A stretch of DNA of 64,000 nucleotides, from the NCBI GenBank assembly GCA_024760545.1, contig CP060501.1, forward strand, positions 620,001 through 684,000. The letters are read 5' to 3'. Made by a program: the position numbers and the translations under genes. Below, piece after piece: positions 44,162 through 54,665 of this stretch. The notes beneath the pieces are model-generated. The model saw only the letters and a program-made list of their open reading frames with translations. It was not told the DNA's origin and did not search any database. The stretch comes from Nitrospira sp. (GTDB lineage Bacteria; Nitrospirota; Nitrospiria; Nitrospirales; Nitrospiraceae). Positions within the stretch are counted from its first letter, which is position 1; the number at the start of each line of letters is the position of its first letter.

Positions 44162-45214
44162 TCACACGATCTGTTTTCGCAAATGCCCCCACAACGCGGT
44201 TCCGGCGTATCCACACGCCACGGTACCCGTCGTCATCGCCATAATCTGATAGACCTTGCTGCGTGGGATTTTGACTTTGACGGCTGGATCCAATAAATCG
44301 GGAGAATTCATGACGAGCTTGAGAGATTCTCCGGCTGAGAGGATCGGCCACATGCATGCCAACCGTAACCTGGTTTCATGGCGCGGAACCGTCATCGTAT
44401 AGAACCAGCCTTGATCCAGATGCCCGACCGCCAGGCGGACAAGCTTGATCAGGACGGGTCTGAAGCGAGGAAGGTTGTTCCGATCCAATAAATCCGACGG
44501 TTTCAGGCCGGCTTCGGCGAGCATCATTTCGGGAATGTAACAACGCCCCTTCTGCAAATCGTGGGCAATGTCCTTCACGATGTTCGTCAATTGCAGCCCT
44601 TTTCCGAATCTTACCCCCACTTCGGACATCTGTTGACGATCCCAATGCGCCAGTGCCTTGCGATGGGCACACATCAAAGAGGTCCAGAACTCACCCACAC
44701 AACCGGCCACATGATAGGTATACCGATCTAAATCATCGAGCGTCTTGAGCGCGGTGAGATCAGCCACAGAAGCTCCAGGGAAGGCGCTCAGATCCATCTC
44801 CATTCCTTGTGTCAGCGTCATCATTACCCGCTGGATTCGACGTTGGTCGTCCGGGGAACAGGTCAGGAACAGCCGGAAACATTCGTCCAACCGTTCGAGC
44901 AGGATTCGTTCCGCTGAATGTTGTTGGAGAGGCCCCACGGCTTGTTGAATCGTGCGGATCTGATCCCAGTCGGGATGTTCACCGAGAAACTGCTCTCTGA
45001 GTCGGTTAAGAAAACTTAATCGGCGCGGTCTGTCGATCAAATCCGTATCGGCGATCGTATCGGCGGCCCGAGCAAAGAGGTACGCCAATCCCACTTGATC
45101 ACGCACATTTGCCGGCACAACGACCAATGTCGTGTAAAACAGACGCGAGACTTGTTTCAGAAGGTCACGAAGAAGCTCGTTCTTGGAAGTGGTGGTCGCC
45201 GTGGAGAGAGTCAT
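44162..45214 (-). CDS. Squalene/phytoene synthase family enzyme
   Basis: 350 residues from the ATG at 45214, whose A is also the last base of the preceding gene's TAA, so translation is coupled. Trans-isoprenyl diphosphate synthase head-to-head type: first Asp-rich motif FARAADTIADTD, second motif LQLTNIVKDIAHDLQKGRCYIP. C-terminal helix may touch the membrane. It condenses two farnesyl or geranylgeranyl diphosphates; squalene for hopanoids is the best guess by resemblance to farnesyl-diphosphate farnesyltransferase, but hpn genes are not nearby. Confidence 0.85.
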   Translation of the reverse strand: MTLSTATTTSKNELLRDLLKQVSRLFYTTLVVVPANVRDQVGLAYLFARAADTIADTDLIDRPRRLSFLNRLREQFLGEHPDWDQIRTIQQAVGPLQQHSAERILLERLDECFRLFLTCSPDDQRRIQRVMMTLTQGMEMDLSAFPGASVADLTALKTLDDLDRYTYHVAGCVGEFWTSLMCAHRKALAHWDRQQMSEVGVRFGKGLQLTNIVKDIAHDLQKGRCYIPEMMLAEAGLKPSDLLDRNNLPRFRPVLIKLVRLAVGHLDQGWFYTMTVPRHETRLRLACMWPILSAGESLKLVMNSPDLLDPAVKVKIPRSKVYQIMAMTTGTVACGYAGTALWGHLRKQIV

Positions 45215-45651
45215 TACTTGACTTCCAGTACCCCCTCCATCCCTTTGTCTCGATGGCTGGGCATGGGCCACAATCGTTTGTCGCAATAGAACGGGAAGCG
45301 ACCAGGCTCCGTCGGAACAAACCTAGCCAGGACAGTCTTCCCAGCTCCGACATCGTACTCGATCGACAAGCCTCCGGCCGAGTTCTTGATAATGAAGTTA
45401 TGCGGTGTAATCGTTGTGACACTGGTCAGCGTCAACTCGACGGCCTTCCCCCTTTCCACAACCAGATGATTCGGTGAATAGGAATAGCTGTCGAGAATAA
45501 CCGTAGCCCGTTGAACTCCATCCGGTGAAGTGGGAACCATGATCGGCGGACTGGGGATCGTGGTGTCTGCAGTCTGTCCTATAGAAGGCAGCAGCATCGT
45601 TAAGCAGCCCACCATGCCGAGCACCCAGAAAGGTTGTTTGCCGACCCTCAT
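45214..45651 (-). CDS. Exported cupredoxin (type I copper protein)
   Basis: 145 residues with a signal peptide (PFWVLGMVGCLTMLLPSIG, cleaved near QTADT). The type I copper ligands can be read as His84 (TPHNF), Cys123 (FYCDKR), His133 (MPSHRDKGM) and Met138, in a plastocyanin-like fold. Periplasmic electron carrier or copper binder. It ends one base into the start of the squalene/phytoene synthase gene. Confidence 0.9.
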   Translation of the reverse strand: MRVGKQPFWVLGMVGCLTMLLPSIGQTADTTIPSPPIMVPTSPDGVQRATVILDSYSYSPNHLVVERGKAVELTLTSVTTITPHNFIIKNSAGGLSIEYDVGAGKTVLARFVPTEPGRFPFYCDKRLWPMPSHRDKGMEGVLEVK

Positions 45652-45806
45652 GAGAACTTTCTAACAGGAACCACAGAAAGGGGTCAACATTATCCACGTA
45701 CTTTCAGAGACTTCGAAAGTCTTGACTTTCCAGAACGCGTCCTTATGTTGGGGTTGAAGGACGGTGGCCGCCGCTTGATGCGGTCACTTCCGGAAGGCAG
45801 TTTGTG

Positions 45807-45812
45807 TATAAT
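45807..45812 (+). promoter_or_regulatory. Likely -10 element upstream of htpX
   Basis: A consensus TATAAT at 45807-45812, 64 bases before the htpX ATG. The -35 region (about TCACTT) is weak. The context TTGTGTATAAT is shared with the element at 54666. Confidence 0.45.
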
Positions 45813-45875
45813 AGTGGCTGTTCGATGGCCGGGTCGCGTATACAAGCGAGTAGCTAATCCCGAAGGAGGATTTCC

Positions 45876-46796
45876 ATGAAGTGGCTTAAGGGTATTGGCC
45901 TGTTTCTGATCGCAAACTTCCTCATCTATATCACGCTGTCATTCACGGCCAACCTGTTGATAAACGTCGTCCTGCCTGCATTCGGGATCGATGTGCGGGG
46001 AGTCTTCAATCAGCAGCTGTTGGTCTGGTCTCTGGTGATCGGATTCGGCGGTGCGTTCATCAGCTTGGCATTCTCCAAGCAGATGGCCCGGGCGATGCTG
46101 AGCTGCCAGCAAATTACTCAACCTCGGTCGCATGCCGAGCACGTGATTTACGGCTCCGTCCAGGAGATTGCTCAACGGCTGAACATCACCATGCCGGAAG
46201 TCTGGGTGTACGAATCCCCTGATCCCAATGCGTTTGCAACCGGTCCGAGCAAGAACAATTCAATGGTGGCGGTATCCACTGGTCTGCTGCAAAATCTTAA
46301 GGAAGATGAAGTGAAGGCGGTGCTCGCCCACGAAATGGGGCACGTCTATAACGGAGACATGTTTACGACGACTGTGCTCGCCGGGTTAATGAACACGTTC
46401 GTATACTACATCAGCAACTTCCTGGCACAGATGGTCGGACAACCGCATGGAGACCGGGAAGAAGGCAATGCGGGGAATCCGATCCTGGCCTTTGTTGTCT
46501 ATATCTTTTTGCAGGTCGTCTTATCCTTTCTCGCCATGCTGGTCATCAGTTGGCATTCCCGTCGCCGAGAATTCGGCGCGGACGCGTTTGCGGCGAAGGT
46601 GTATGGCAAGGGCGCAATGATCGCAGCCCTGGAATCGATCAACCGGTGGGTCACCCGCGCGCAGCCTGAGTATGGGACGCAAGATGCGTTGGCGACGTTC
46701 AAGATCTCGGGCAAGACGTCCGGATTTATGCACCTCTTCGCCACTCATCCGCCGATGGAGGAACGAATTGCCGCCTTGCAACGTCTGACCGTGTAA
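45876..46796 (+). CDS. htpX: Membrane zinc protease HtpX
   Basis: 306 residues. Inner-membrane M48 metalloprotease that degrades misfolded membrane proteins. Four hydrophobic segments; zinc site HEMGH in AVLAHEMGHVYNGD and the third ligand Glu in RREFGADAFAAKVYG. Start ATG follows GAAGGAGG. Alone on its strand here. Typical length. Confidence 0.96.
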   Translation: MKWLKGIGLFLIANFLIYITLSFTANLLINVVLPAFGIDVRGVFNQQLLVWSLVIGFGGAFISLAFSKQMARAMLSCQQITQPRSHAEHVIYGSVQEIAQRLNITMPEVWVYESPDPNAFATGPSKNNSMVAVSTGLLQNLKEDEVKAVLAHEMGHVYNGDMFTTTVLAGLMNTFVYYISNFLAQMVGQPHGDREEGNAGNPILAFVVYIFLQVVLSFLAMLVISWHSRRREFGADAFAAKVYGKGAMIAALESINRWVTRAQPEYGTQDALATFKISGKTSGFMHLFATHPPMEERIAALQRLTV

Positions 46797-46841
46797 CGAC
46801 GTTCGATGGTGGCCGTCGTGCGGCCTCGAGAACGGCAGGTG

Positions 46842-47126
46842 TCAAGTTTTCCGATAGAACGTGATGTGTCGGCGATATTCTTGGACGGCCGCCCATAAGG
46901 CGGCCGATCCGAGAGCGATGTTGGTATCGAGAGCAGCTTCAACACCGGGATCATCAATCTCAACCTCATAGCGGTCTTGGATGTTCGTCCGAATCGGCCC
47001 CTGCGCGATTTCACGAGGCAGAAAGATTTCCTTCCAGACTTCTTTCTCGACCAGGCAAACATCCCGAAATCGCTCATAGAGTAACGTCAGTTTTTCCGGA
47101 TCCGTAATCCTGGCTCCCTCCCCCAT
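46842..47126 (-). CDS. Hypothetical protein, 94 aa
   Basis: 94 residues, ATG at 47126 after AAAGGAG. Mixed helical composition (EKLTLLYERFRDVCLVEKEVW, DTNIALGSAALWAAVQEYRR); no signal peptide, no motif recognised. Downstream of the exported protein gene on the same strand, 21 bases apart. Confidence 0.6.
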   Translation of the reverse strand: MGEGARITDPEKLTLLYERFRDVCLVEKEVWKEIFLPREIAQGPIRTNIQDRYEVEIDDPGVEAALDTNIALGSAALWAAVQEYRRHITFYRKT

Positions 47127-47147
47127 AACGCTCCTTTCTTTCTCAAC

Positions 47148-47795
47148 TTATTTGACGGACATCTGTTCAGGCGTCAAGGCAGGTCCGACCTCTGCGACGG
47201 TAAAGCGCATCGTGCCGACCTGATTCACGGCATGAAACGGCTGCTGCCCTAACGGCGCGATATAGATCTTCGCCAGATAATTGCCCACCGCCCATCTTGC
47301 GCCTGAACGCTTCAACTCGAGATACCCATATCGCTCATGACCCGGCACTTCCAGCACATCCTTGCCCAACGGACTCTCATTCGGCTGGCCGCTCGGCTGC
47401 TCGAGCTGCCATTGCACTGCAAACTGTGCCGGATCTTCCAATGGAGCCACTTCAAAAACGATATAGATGGCTGGAATCTCCGGCGTGAATATCCAGCCCG
47501 GCTCGATCGGTTTCAGCCGCGGATCCTGGCTATACCACCCTTTTCGTCCAAACGTATCCCATTCCACCTCAAACCCTTTGGCCATTTTGATCCAGGTAAA
47601 GAGCGACTGTGGAACGCCCTTTTCCTGATAGTCGAATGAAGGGGTTTGTGTCGTTCCAATCTCCGTGGACTCCTGCTCTTTGGAAGGCAGGAGATCTTTG
47701 CCGACCCCCACCTGTTCATAGAAAAGCACGACACACAGAACACCAACGGCAAACCAGCCTTGTGACAGTCTCACGACAGGAACATCAGCAGCCAT
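47148..47795 (-). CDS. Membrane-anchored or exported hypothetical protein
   Basis: 215 residues from the ATG at 47795 (an upstream ATG at 47831 is possible). One N-terminal hydrophobic segment (QGWFAVGVLCVVLFYEQVG) with no clear cleavage site. The rest is beta-rich: WDTFGRKGWYSQDPRL, PAIYIVFEVAPLEDP, GHERYGYLELKRSGARWAVG and FHAVNQVGTMRFTV. Short edge strands suggest an immunoglobulin-like fold. Function unknown. Confidence 0.65.
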   Translation of the reverse strand: MAADVPVVRLSQGWFAVGVLCVVLFYEQVGVGKDLLPSKEQESTEIGTTQTPSFDYQEKGVPQSLFTWIKMAKGFEVEWDTFGRKGWYSQDPRLKPIEPGWIFTPEIPAIYIVFEVAPLEDPAQFAVQWQLEQPSGQPNESPLGKDVLEVPGHERYGYLELKRSGARWAVGNYLAKIYIAPLGQQPFHAVNQVGTMRFTVAEVGPALTPEQMSVK

Positions 47796-47904
47796 GGATT
47801 CAATCGTACTGAGGCATATCATTGGGGTCAATAACCGCCGCTGATCATCCGATCAATCCTTGTGCCATACCGGTGGTATGGTAGAGTGCTCTTGGCGTTC
47901 CTGT

Positions 47905-49302
47905 ATGACTGCCCAACAAGCATCGACATCAACATTACAGTCCGTCGACCCTGCCGCTAGAGAGCCACACGAATCCGGGCGGCGCTTCGGCATTCGGGAC
48001 GGGCTGTTCCAAGCCGTCGCCCAAGGCGGAGGCGAGCAGTACCTCTCGGCCTTTGCACTGCTGCTCCACGCGACACCATTCCAGTTGAGCATCCTCTCCG
48101 CCGTTCCACAACTGTTAGGAACATGGGCGCAGTTGATTTCAGTCAAGGTATCCCACTGGTTCCCCAGCCGAGCCTCTCAAGTCTTCTGGGGGATCATCGG
48201 TCAGTCCCTATCCTGGATCCCAATCTTGGCACTACCATTGCTCTGGCCCAACCAAGGGCCTTGGCTCCTCATAGCCGCCGTCGCCGTCTATTTCATCTTC
48301 AGCCATTTCACGTCTCCTGCTTGGAACAGTCTCATCACCGACTTGCTGGAACCCAACGAGCGAGGCATGTACTTCGCCAAACGAGCACGGGTGATTGCAC
48401 TGACCAGTTTTATCGCGCTCTGCCTGGCGGGAGTCCTCTTGAGTTTTTTCGAAGAGCGGCAACTCCTTTGGATCGGTTTCGCGGTCATGTTCCTCACAGC
48501 CGGTGTTTGCCGGAGCGCGCCGGCCTTCTTGCTGCGGAACGTCAGCGGCTTACCAACACCTGACCCGAGCACGACGCCAACGGGCTTTCTGGAATTTTTC
48601 CGCACCGGCATGTCTGAAAACTTTCGCCATTTTCTGCTGTTTTCAGGTCTCATGCATTCCGCTGTCCTGGTAGCCGGTCCTTTCTTCGTGATCTATCTGC
48701 TCCAGGATCTCCACCTGGCTCACTGGCAGTATGGGGCCTGGCTCGCGGCAGGCATCTTCGGTCAATTCCTCACCCTGCCCGGTTGGGGACGGTTCGGTGA
48801 CCGTTTTGGGAACAAGGCACTGCTCACCTTCACCGGCTTGCTCGTAGCGTTTCTGCCCATGCTGTACATAATCAACACGACATGGTTCTTTCTTGTCGCC
48901 GTGAACTTCTTTGGAGGCGTGGTGTGGGCAGGACTTGGACTTGGACTGAACAACTACGTCTTCGACGCAGTGCAGCCAACGGACCGTGCAAAGGCGGTCG
49001 CTATTTCAAGCATCGTCAACGCCTTTGGGTGGGCCATGGGAACGGTAATCGGCAGCCTGTTGATCGATATGCTGCCTGCCAGACTGGGGCTTGGAGCCGT
49101 AACTCTGGAGCCTGTCTCGAATCTCCCGTTTATATTCTTTATTTCAGGTTTGTTGCGCTTGGTCGTCTCGGTTCTACTACTCAGGACCTTCCACGAACCC
49201 CGTCAAGTCGAACGACGAGCCCACAACCGACTGTTCTGGGAACTACCACTGCTGAAGCCTTTACGCGAGTTGTCGCGCCGGCCCACCAGCGCCAATCAGT
49301 AA
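47905..49302 (+). CDS. Major facilitator superfamily transporter
   Basis: 465 residues from the ATG at 47905; earlier ATGs in frame (47860, 47878) cannot be excluded. Twelve predicted helices. N-terminus FGIRDGLFQAVAQGGGEQY lies before the first helix; loop features include NSLITDLLEPNERGMYFAKR (loop 4-5) and GWGRFGDRFGNKALL (the MFS loop motif). Substrate unknown. It ends convergently with a lipoprotein gene. Confidence 0.85.
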   Translation: MTAQQASTSTLQSVDPAAREPHESGRRFGIRDGLFQAVAQGGGEQYLSAFALLLHATPFQLSILSAVPQLLGTWAQLISVKVSHWFPSRASQVFWGIIGQSLSWIPILALPLLWPNQGPWLLIAAVAVYFIFSHFTSPAWNSLITDLLEPNERGMYFAKRARVIALTSFIALCLAGVLLSFFEERQLLWIGFAVMFLTAGVCRSAPAFLLRNVSGLPTPDPSTTPTGFLEFFRTGMSENFRHFLLFSGLMHSAVLVAGPFFVIYLLQDLHLAHWQYGAWLAAGIFGQFLTLPGWGRFGDRFGNKALLTFTGLLVAFLPMLYIINTTWFFLVAVNFFGGVVWAGLGLGLNNYVFDAVQPTDRAKAVAISSIVNAFGWAMGTVIGSLLIDMLPARLGLGAVTLEPVSNLPFIFFISGLLRLVVSVLLLRTFHEPRQVERRAHNRLFWELPLLKPLRELSRRPTSANQ

Positions 49303-49517
49303 GGGCCCACCCCGGAACCAACCGCACGATTCTTCTCTTCTTGTTTCAGCTTGTCGAACGTCTTATCGCCATGATCACGGACCTGGTCCTGCGTCACCGT
49401 CGACGCCGGCTTAGGCGCTTCGCCGGCACACCCACCGATACTCACCAGCACCACTCCCGCTGCAACAATAACCCACCGATGTTTGTGTTCCGTTCCCCCC
49501 GTCTTTTCTCCGAACAT
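49296..49517 (-). CDS. Small lipoprotein
   Basis: 73 residues from the ATG at 49517 (AGGAGG lies six bases before it; earlier ATGs at 49523 and 49535 fit less well). Signal peptide with lipobox SIGGC followed by AGEAPKP. A charged, helical mature part. It overlaps the MFS gene's 3' end by seven bases on the opposite strand. Function unknown. Confidence 0.7.
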   Translation of the reverse strand: MFGEKTGGTEHKHRWVIVAAGVVLVSIGGCAGEAPKPASTVTQDQVRDHGDKTFDKLKQEEKNRAVGSGVGPY

Positions 49518-49668
49518 CTCCATCCTCCTTGGCAATGATGTCTCGATGAATCGAGACCTATCATACCACCCCTTCGTCTGAATACCATTCTCACCCCATG
49601 TCGTTGACTCACTGAAACCAGGAGGGTATGCTTCCTCAGTAGCTCCCCCTTAACCCGAGAGATCCTCT

Positions 49669-50115
49669 ATGTCGTTGCACGACCGCCTGACCGAAGACCT
49701 CAAGCTCGCGATGAAATCGCGCGATCAACTTCGCATGGATGTGATCCGGATGATCAAAGCTGCGGTCCTGAACAAAGAGGTCGAACTCAAACGGGACCTC
49801 GATGACGCGGAAATGAGCCGAGTGATGACCACCCTGGTGAAACAACGACGGGAATCAGTCGAGCACTTTGAAAAAGCCCAGCGGATGGAGCTCGCCGGAA
49901 AGGAGCGCAAGGAAATTGAGATCATCGAGTCCTACCTCCCAAAACCGCTTTCCCCGCAAGAGCTTGAAACCGTCGTTGGGTCGGTCATTGCCGAAACTGG
50001 GTCCCGCTCGCTGAAGGACATGGGATTGGTCATGAAAGCTGTTATGGCTCGCCTTGGAGGGCAGCCCATCGACGGCAAACAACTCAGCGACTTGGTCAAA
50101 AGCAAACTCGCCTGA
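49669..50115 (+). CDS. GatB/YqeY domain protein
   Basis: 148 residues, full YqeY fold: LHDRLTEDLKLAMKSRDQLR, IRMIKAAVLNKEVEL, LVKQRRESVEHFEKAQRMEL, IESYLPKPLSPQE and MKAVMARLGGQPIDGKQLSD. Resembles the tRNA-binding C-terminal region of GatB; a role in tRNA-dependent amidation is only suspected. Sits just before the signalling cluster. Confidence 0.93.
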   Translation: MSLHDRLTEDLKLAMKSRDQLRMDVIRMIKAAVLNKEVELKRDLDDAEMSRVMTTLVKQRRESVEHFEKAQRMELAGKERKEIEIIESYLPKPLSPQELETVVGSVIAETGSRSLKDMGLVMKAVMARLGGQPIDGKQLSDLVKSKLA

Positions 50116-50194
50116 TACCCCACAGTCATTTGCTATACTGGATCTGATCCCATCGTGACTTTAGTTTTGCGGGAGCTCAGCCGTTAAGAACGTT

Positions 50195-50833
50195 ATGCCG
50201 CTCCTCATCGTCGACGACTCGCCCGACCAGCATCGCTTGCTTCAGTCTATCCTGGCCAAGGCCGGTCACGACCAGATTGTCGCAGTGGATTCTGCACAGG
50301 CGGCGTTTGCAACCTTGAACCTCGATGGTGCTCAATTGTCCGTCAAGGTCGACTTAATTCTAATGGACGTACTAATGCCCGAGATCGACGGCGTGGAGGC
50401 ATGCCGCCGAATCAAACAGCAGGCGCACCTTCGCGACATTCCCATCATCATGGTAACCGCTAAGAATGATCTCAACAATCTGAAGGAAGCGTTCTCAGCC
50501 GGGGCGATGGACTACATCAATAAGCCGGTCAACGAAGTGGAATTGCTTGCGCGGGTCGCTTCAGCCCTGACCTTGAAGAACGAGATGGATCGCCGTAAGG
50601 AACGTGAGGCGGAGCTGCACCGCAGCAATCAGGAACTGCAACGCGCCCTCAAGGAAGTCAAGGTGCTTCGTGGCCTGATTCCGATCTGCGCCTCGTGCAA
50701 GAAAATCCGCAACGACGGTGGGTTCTGGCAGCAGCTCGAAGAGTATATCGGTGAGCATTCGGAGGCAGAATTCAGCCACGGTCTCTGCCAACCCTGCCTC
50801 AAAAAGCTTTATCCTGGCGTTTATCAGGCCTAA
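50195..50833 (+). CDS. Response regulator with CxxC output module
   Basis: 212 residues. Receiver domain 1-125 with Asp58 as phospho-acceptor ([13 protein letters not shown]) and Lys in NKPVNE. A coiled linker ([20 protein letters not shown]) leads to a C-terminal module, [16 protein letters not shown] ... [24 protein letters not shown], holding two CxxC pairs; the same module ends the response regulator at 59563. Such CxxC modules end many sensor proteins and may bind zinc. First gene of a signalling cluster; a TATACT element lies upstream at about 50138. Confidence 0.85.
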   Translation: MPLLIVDDSPDQHRLLQSILAKAGHDQIVAVDSAQAAFATLNLDGAQLSVKVDLILMDVLMPEIDGVEACRRIKQQAHLRDIPIIMVTAKNDLNNLKEAFSAGAMDYINKPVNEVELLARVASALTLKNEMDRRKEREAELHRSNQELQRALKEVKVLRGLIPICASCKKIRNDGGFWQQLEEYIGEHSEAEFSHGLCQPCLKKLYPGVYQA

Positions 50834-50880
50834 CTGTTACGATTCCGCCAGTTTCCTTCCTTATCAGACTGTGTGAATTT

Positions 50881-51909
50881 ATGAGCATTCTCATCGTCGA
50901 CGATTCTGCGGATGACCGCCTGCTGTTGCAAACTATTCTATCCACGGCGGGCTATGAAGACATTCTAGCGGCAGATTCTCCAGCCGCCGCGTTTAAGTAT
51001 TTGGGCCTCGACGGCGGCAAACACGGCATCGCACGGGTCGATCTGATCCTCATGGATATTCTGATGCCACAAATGAACGGCATCGAAGCCTGCCGCCAAA
51101 TAAAAGCCGTCGACCGGTTCCGAGACACACCGATCATCATGGTCACGGTCAAGACAGACCCGGTGGATCTGCAGCTGGCATTTGCCGCCGGTGCCATGGA
51201 TTACGTCGCCAAGCCGGTCAACAAGATCGAGCTCCTGACCAGAGTGCGGTCAGTCCTCCGGCTCGTTCATGAAATCGACCGCCGCCGGGCACGTGAGCAA
51301 GAACTCCTCGAGGTCATGCGTCAACTCCAAGAGGCCAATCAGATGCTGCTCCGCCTCTCCTGTTTGGATGGATTGACCGGCATCACCAACCGACGCCAAT
51401 TCGACGATTTTCTGGACCAGGAATGGCGAAGAGCCGTGCGCGAGTCGACTCCCCTGTCTCTGATCATGTTCGATATCGACCGGTTTAAGACCTACAACGA
51501 TTCCAAAGGTCACACCGCAGGTGATGAATGTCTGAAACAAGTCTCTGCGGCAGTCTCCAGCTCGGTGAATCGTCCCGGTGATTTGGTCGCCCGCTACGGA
51601 GGAGATGAGTTCGTCACGGTATTGCCCGGCACAGGCATTGACGGCGCGGCTCAAGTCGCAGAGAGCCTGCGCCGCCGAGTCGAATCGCTGGGGATTAAGC
51701 ACTCGGACGGGGAACTCGTGACGATCAGCGTCGGGTACGCCTGCGTGGTTCCCAACAGAAACTCCTCCCCGACCGACCTCATCAAGGCTGCAGATCAGGC
51801 GCTTTATCAAGCCAAACAAGAGGGACGCAACCGGGCAAAATCGGCCAGCATTCTGATGTTGGTCCCGGACTCACACGACGACCAGGAACCTCCTCACAAC
51901 ACTCGCTGA
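50881..51909 (+). CDS. Diguanylate cyclase response regulator (PleD-like)
   Basis: 342 residues. Receiver 1-125 with Asp59 ([13 protein letters not shown]), coiled linker, then a GGDEF domain. The active site GGDEF spans residues 240-244 and the inhibitory RxxD site (Arg231 to Asp234) lies five residues before it, so feedback inhibition by c-di-GMP is likely. Start at the ATG 50881. Makes c-di-GMP when phosphorylated. Next to the hybrid kinase, with 14 bases between. Confidence 0.95.
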   Translation: MSILIVDDSADDRLLLQTILSTAGYEDILAADSPAAAFKYLGLDGGKHGIARVDLILMDILMPQMNGIEACRQIKAVDRFRDTPIIMVTVKTDPVDLQLAFAAGAMDYVAKPVNKIELLTRVRSVLRLVHEIDRRRAREQELLEVMRQLQEANQMLLRLSCLDGLTGITNRRQFDDFLDQEWRRAVRESTPLSLIMFDIDRFKTYNDSKGHTAGDECLKQVSAAVSSSVNRPGDLVARYGGDEFVTVLPGTGIDGAAQVAESLRRRVESLGIKHSDGELVTISVGYACVVPNRNSSPTDLIKAADQALYQAKQEGRNRAKSASILMLVPDSHDDQEPPHNTR

Positions 51910-51923
51910 GCGTTCACGCGCCC

Positions 51924-54209
51924 ATGTCACGCCGTCCACGGGTAGCCTCTCAAAAACGAGTCTCCGCACCCGGCAAGTCTTCCCAACGCCCTATCCCCGC
52001 TGGCCGGACCACTGTTTCCCGTATACCGCCACGCGGCGAGCAGACCCGCTCTTCACTCAAGCCGAACTCAGCTGCACTGTTGGAACAGTACCAGGAAACA
52101 CTGCATAAGCTGGCACAAAGTGAAGCCATGAACAGCGGCAGCCTTTCACAGGCGTTCCAAGCCATTTCGAAAGCCTGCTGCAGCCTGCTGCAAGTCAAGC
52201 GCGCCAGCACATGGCTGCTCTCCAAAGAACGAGATTCCATCAGACTCGTCGACCTGTGTGAAACGGGCCGGGAACACTCCAATCCCGACTTTGTGTTCCA
52301 ATCCAAGCACTGTCCTGCATATCTTCGGTCCTTGACCCGTGAGCGTCGAGCCATCGCATCCCACCATGCTGGTCACGATCCCCGGACCAAAGAGCTGGCG
52401 CCGTCATATTTCGCGCCGTTCAACATCGAGGCCATGCTGAGTGCGCCGATCAGGCAAAAGGGACAGCTCGTCGGAGTCCTTTGCGCCGAGTCAGTGGGGA
52501 TACCTCGACAATGGAGCCGCCATGAAGAGCACCTCGCCGGTCTCCTCGCAACCATGGCGACGTTGGCACTTGAGGCGGCCGAACGGCGTGAAGTGGAACA
52601 GGCCCTCCGCGTCGCCAAGGAGGCCGCCGAGGTGGCCAGTCGAGCAAAGAGCGAGTTCCTGGCCAGCATGAGTCATGAGATCCGTACCCCGATGAATGCG
52701 ATCATCGGTATGGCCGACCTTCTCTGGGAAACTCCGCTGACACCGGATCAGCGCAAGTACCTGCGCATCTTTCGACGAGCCGGCGGCACACTGTTGAGTC
52801 TCATCAACGATATCTTGGACCTCTCCAAAGTCGAAGCGGGACACTTGGAGTTGGAAGCCATCGAGTTCGATTTGAACGAAGTCATCGATAAGGCCATCGA
52901 TATACTGGCGATGCGGGCCAACGAGAAGGGACTGGAACTCGCCTCGCATGTGGACCGAGAGGTGCCTTGTCATTTGATCGGTGATCCGACGCGGCTGACG
53001 CAAATTCTGATCAATCTCATCGGCAACGCTCTCAAATTTACCGAAAAAGGCTCTGTTGAAGTTCGTGTGACCAACGATCCCGACCGACATATTGCCGGCG
53101 CTGTTCGATTTTCCGTGAGCGATACCGGAATCGGCATTCCTTCAGATAAGCTCGACTTGATCTTCGACAATTTTACGCAGGCCCACGTGTCAACCACCAG
53201 GCAGTTCGGAGGCACAGGTCTCGGCCTTGCAATTACCAAGCGCCTTGCCGAACGGATGAACGGCCGGATCTCGGCAGAGAGTACGGTGGGGAGGGGCAGC
53301 ACCTTTCACTGCTCGATCCTGCTTCAGGTCCAGACAGAACTCACCCAGAAAGCACAGAAGGCCGCAGCACAGATCGATCTTACAGGAGTCAGAGCCCTGG
53401 TGGTGGATGACCATCCGACCAATCGCCTCATACTCCGCGAAACGCTGGGGAGCTGGGGCGCTCAGGTCACGGAAGCGAGCGACGGAAAGACGGCATTGGA
53501 CACACTCCAACGCGCAGCCGACCAGGGTGAGGCCTACGAACTCCTACTCCTCGACTGCCGTATGCCGGGGATGAACGGATTTCAAGTTGCGGAACAGGTG
53601 AGCGCACTATCCGGCGGGCAAGGCCCGACGGTGATCATGTTGACCTCCGACCATTGGGCTGATGATATCGCTCGGACGTATGATCTCGGCCTTGGTGGGT
53701 ACCTGATTAAGCCTATTCGACGCTCCGACCTCCTGCAAACGATCGGAATCGCCCTGGGCCGGGCAAAAGGAGCTGCGCCAACGACTGTGGAAGTCGCGGA
53801 GTCATCGACGGCGACTCCGACGCGGGCCTTGCGGGTACTCTTGGTTGAGGATTCTCCTGACAACCAACTGCTGGTACGGTCGTACCTGAAGCAGACCGAC
53901 TGCTTCCTCGACGTGGCAGACCATGGCGCGATCGCATTGGATAAATTCAAAAGCGAACATTACGACGTCATCTTGATGGACATGCATATGCCCGTGATGG
54001 ACGGCTATACCGCAACCAAAGCGATTCGATCATGGGAACGAGACCATGATCTGCCGCCTACACCGATCATCGCCCTTACCGCGTTGGCCCTCAAAGAAGA
54101 AGGCACCCGCATCATTGAAGCCGGCTGCAACACTCATCTGACCAAGCCTGTAAAGAAATCCACCTTGTTGGAGGTTCTTCGGGCGCACAAGGAACACATC
54201 GTCCGGTGA
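51924..54209 (+). CDS. Hybrid sensor histidine kinase GAF-HisKA-HATPase-REC-REC
   Basis: 761 residues, no membrane helix, so a soluble sensor. A Ser/Arg-rich N-terminus and a GAF-like domain (about 45-220), a coiled coil, HisKA with His251 in [12 protein letters not shown], ATPase with N, G1 and G2 boxes ([37 protein letters not shown]), then two receivers with Asp544 and Asp686. Its signal is probably a small ligand for the GAF domain. The HPt gene overlaps its stop by four bases, so the phosphorelay pair is co-translated. Confidence 0.95.
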   Translation: MSRRPRVASQKRVSAPGKSSQRPIPAGRTTVSRIPPRGEQTRSSLKPNSAALLEQYQETLHKLAQSEAMNSGSLSQAFQAISKACCSLLQVKRASTWLLSKERDSIRLVDLCETGREHSNPDFVFQSKHCPAYLRSLTRERRAIASHHAGHDPRTKELAPSYFAPFNIEAMLSAPIRQKGQLVGVLCAESVGIPRQWSRHEEHLAGLLATMATLALEAAERREVEQALRVAKEAAEVASRAKSEFLASMSHEIRTPMNAIIGMADLLWETPLTPDQRKYLRIFRRAGGTLLSLINDILDLSKVEAGHLELEAIEFDLNEVIDKAIDILAMRANEKGLELASHVDREVPCHLIGDPTRLTQILINLIGNALKFTEKGSVEVRVTNDPDRHIAGAVRFSVSDTGIGIPSDKLDLIFDNFTQAHVSTTRQFGGTGLGLAITKRLAERMNGRISAESTVGRGSTFHCSILLQVQTELTQKAQKAAAQIDLTGVRALVVDDHPTNRLILRETLGSWGAQVTEASDGKTALDTLQRAADQGEAYELLLLDCRMPGMNGFQVAEQVSALSGGQGPTVIMLTSDHWADDIARTYDLGLGGYLIKPIRRSDLLQTIGIALGRAKGAAPTTVEVAESSTATPTRALRVLLVEDSPDNQLLVRSYLKQTDCFLDVADHGAIALDKFKSEHYDVILMDMHMPVMDGYTATKAIRSWERDHDLPPTPIIALTALALKEEGTRIIEAGCNTHLTKPVKKSTLLEVLRAHKEHIVR

Positions 54210-54532
54210 TGAACCCCTTACCTCCCGAATCAAGGGACCGATTACCTGTGGAAATTAGTCGTGACCTTGAGGATATCGTACCGATCTTTTTAGCGAACCG
54301 GAAGAAAGATCTCCTGACACTTCGAGTCGCACTGACCGAGCAAGACTTCAGGACGATTCAGAATCTGGGCCATCGCATGAAGGGTGATGGAGGCGGCTTC
54401 GGGTTCGACAGGATTAGCGAAATTGGCGCCGCCCTGGAGCTCGCGGCGCAACGCCATGACCGCTCGATCGTCGATCAACATATCGCACAACTGGAGGATT
54501 TTTTACACCGGGTTACAATTACCTACCGATAA
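54206..54532 (+). CDS. Histidine phosphotransfer (HPt) protein
   Basis: 108 residues. HPt fold with His56 in [23 protein letters not shown] replaces the usual KGSSGNFGA-like loop but the phospho-His is kept. It overlaps the hybrid kinase by an ATGA-type junction. It should pass phosphate from the second receiver of the kinase to a separate response regulator, perhaps one of the two encoded upstream. Confidence 0.85.
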   Translation: MMNPLPPESRDRLPVEISRDLEDIVPIFLANRKKDLLTLRVALTEQDFRTIQNLGHRMKGDGGGFGFDRISEIGAALELAAQRHDRSIVDQHIAQLEDFLHRVTITYR

Positions 54533-54665
54533 AAAACCCTGAGATGGCCTGTCGAGGGAATAGGTGCTGGCTCCTCGTCGATACTTTTTTCACCTCACAT
54601 AAAAAACCACATTTGTCTCACCGTGTAGGCTAAAGGTCCTGGTAGAGACTCGATAGCAGGTTGTG

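Noticed and set aside
52491-53090. 199-codon minus-strand frame over the hybrid kinase
   Set aside because: Shadow of the HisKA region; no start signal.
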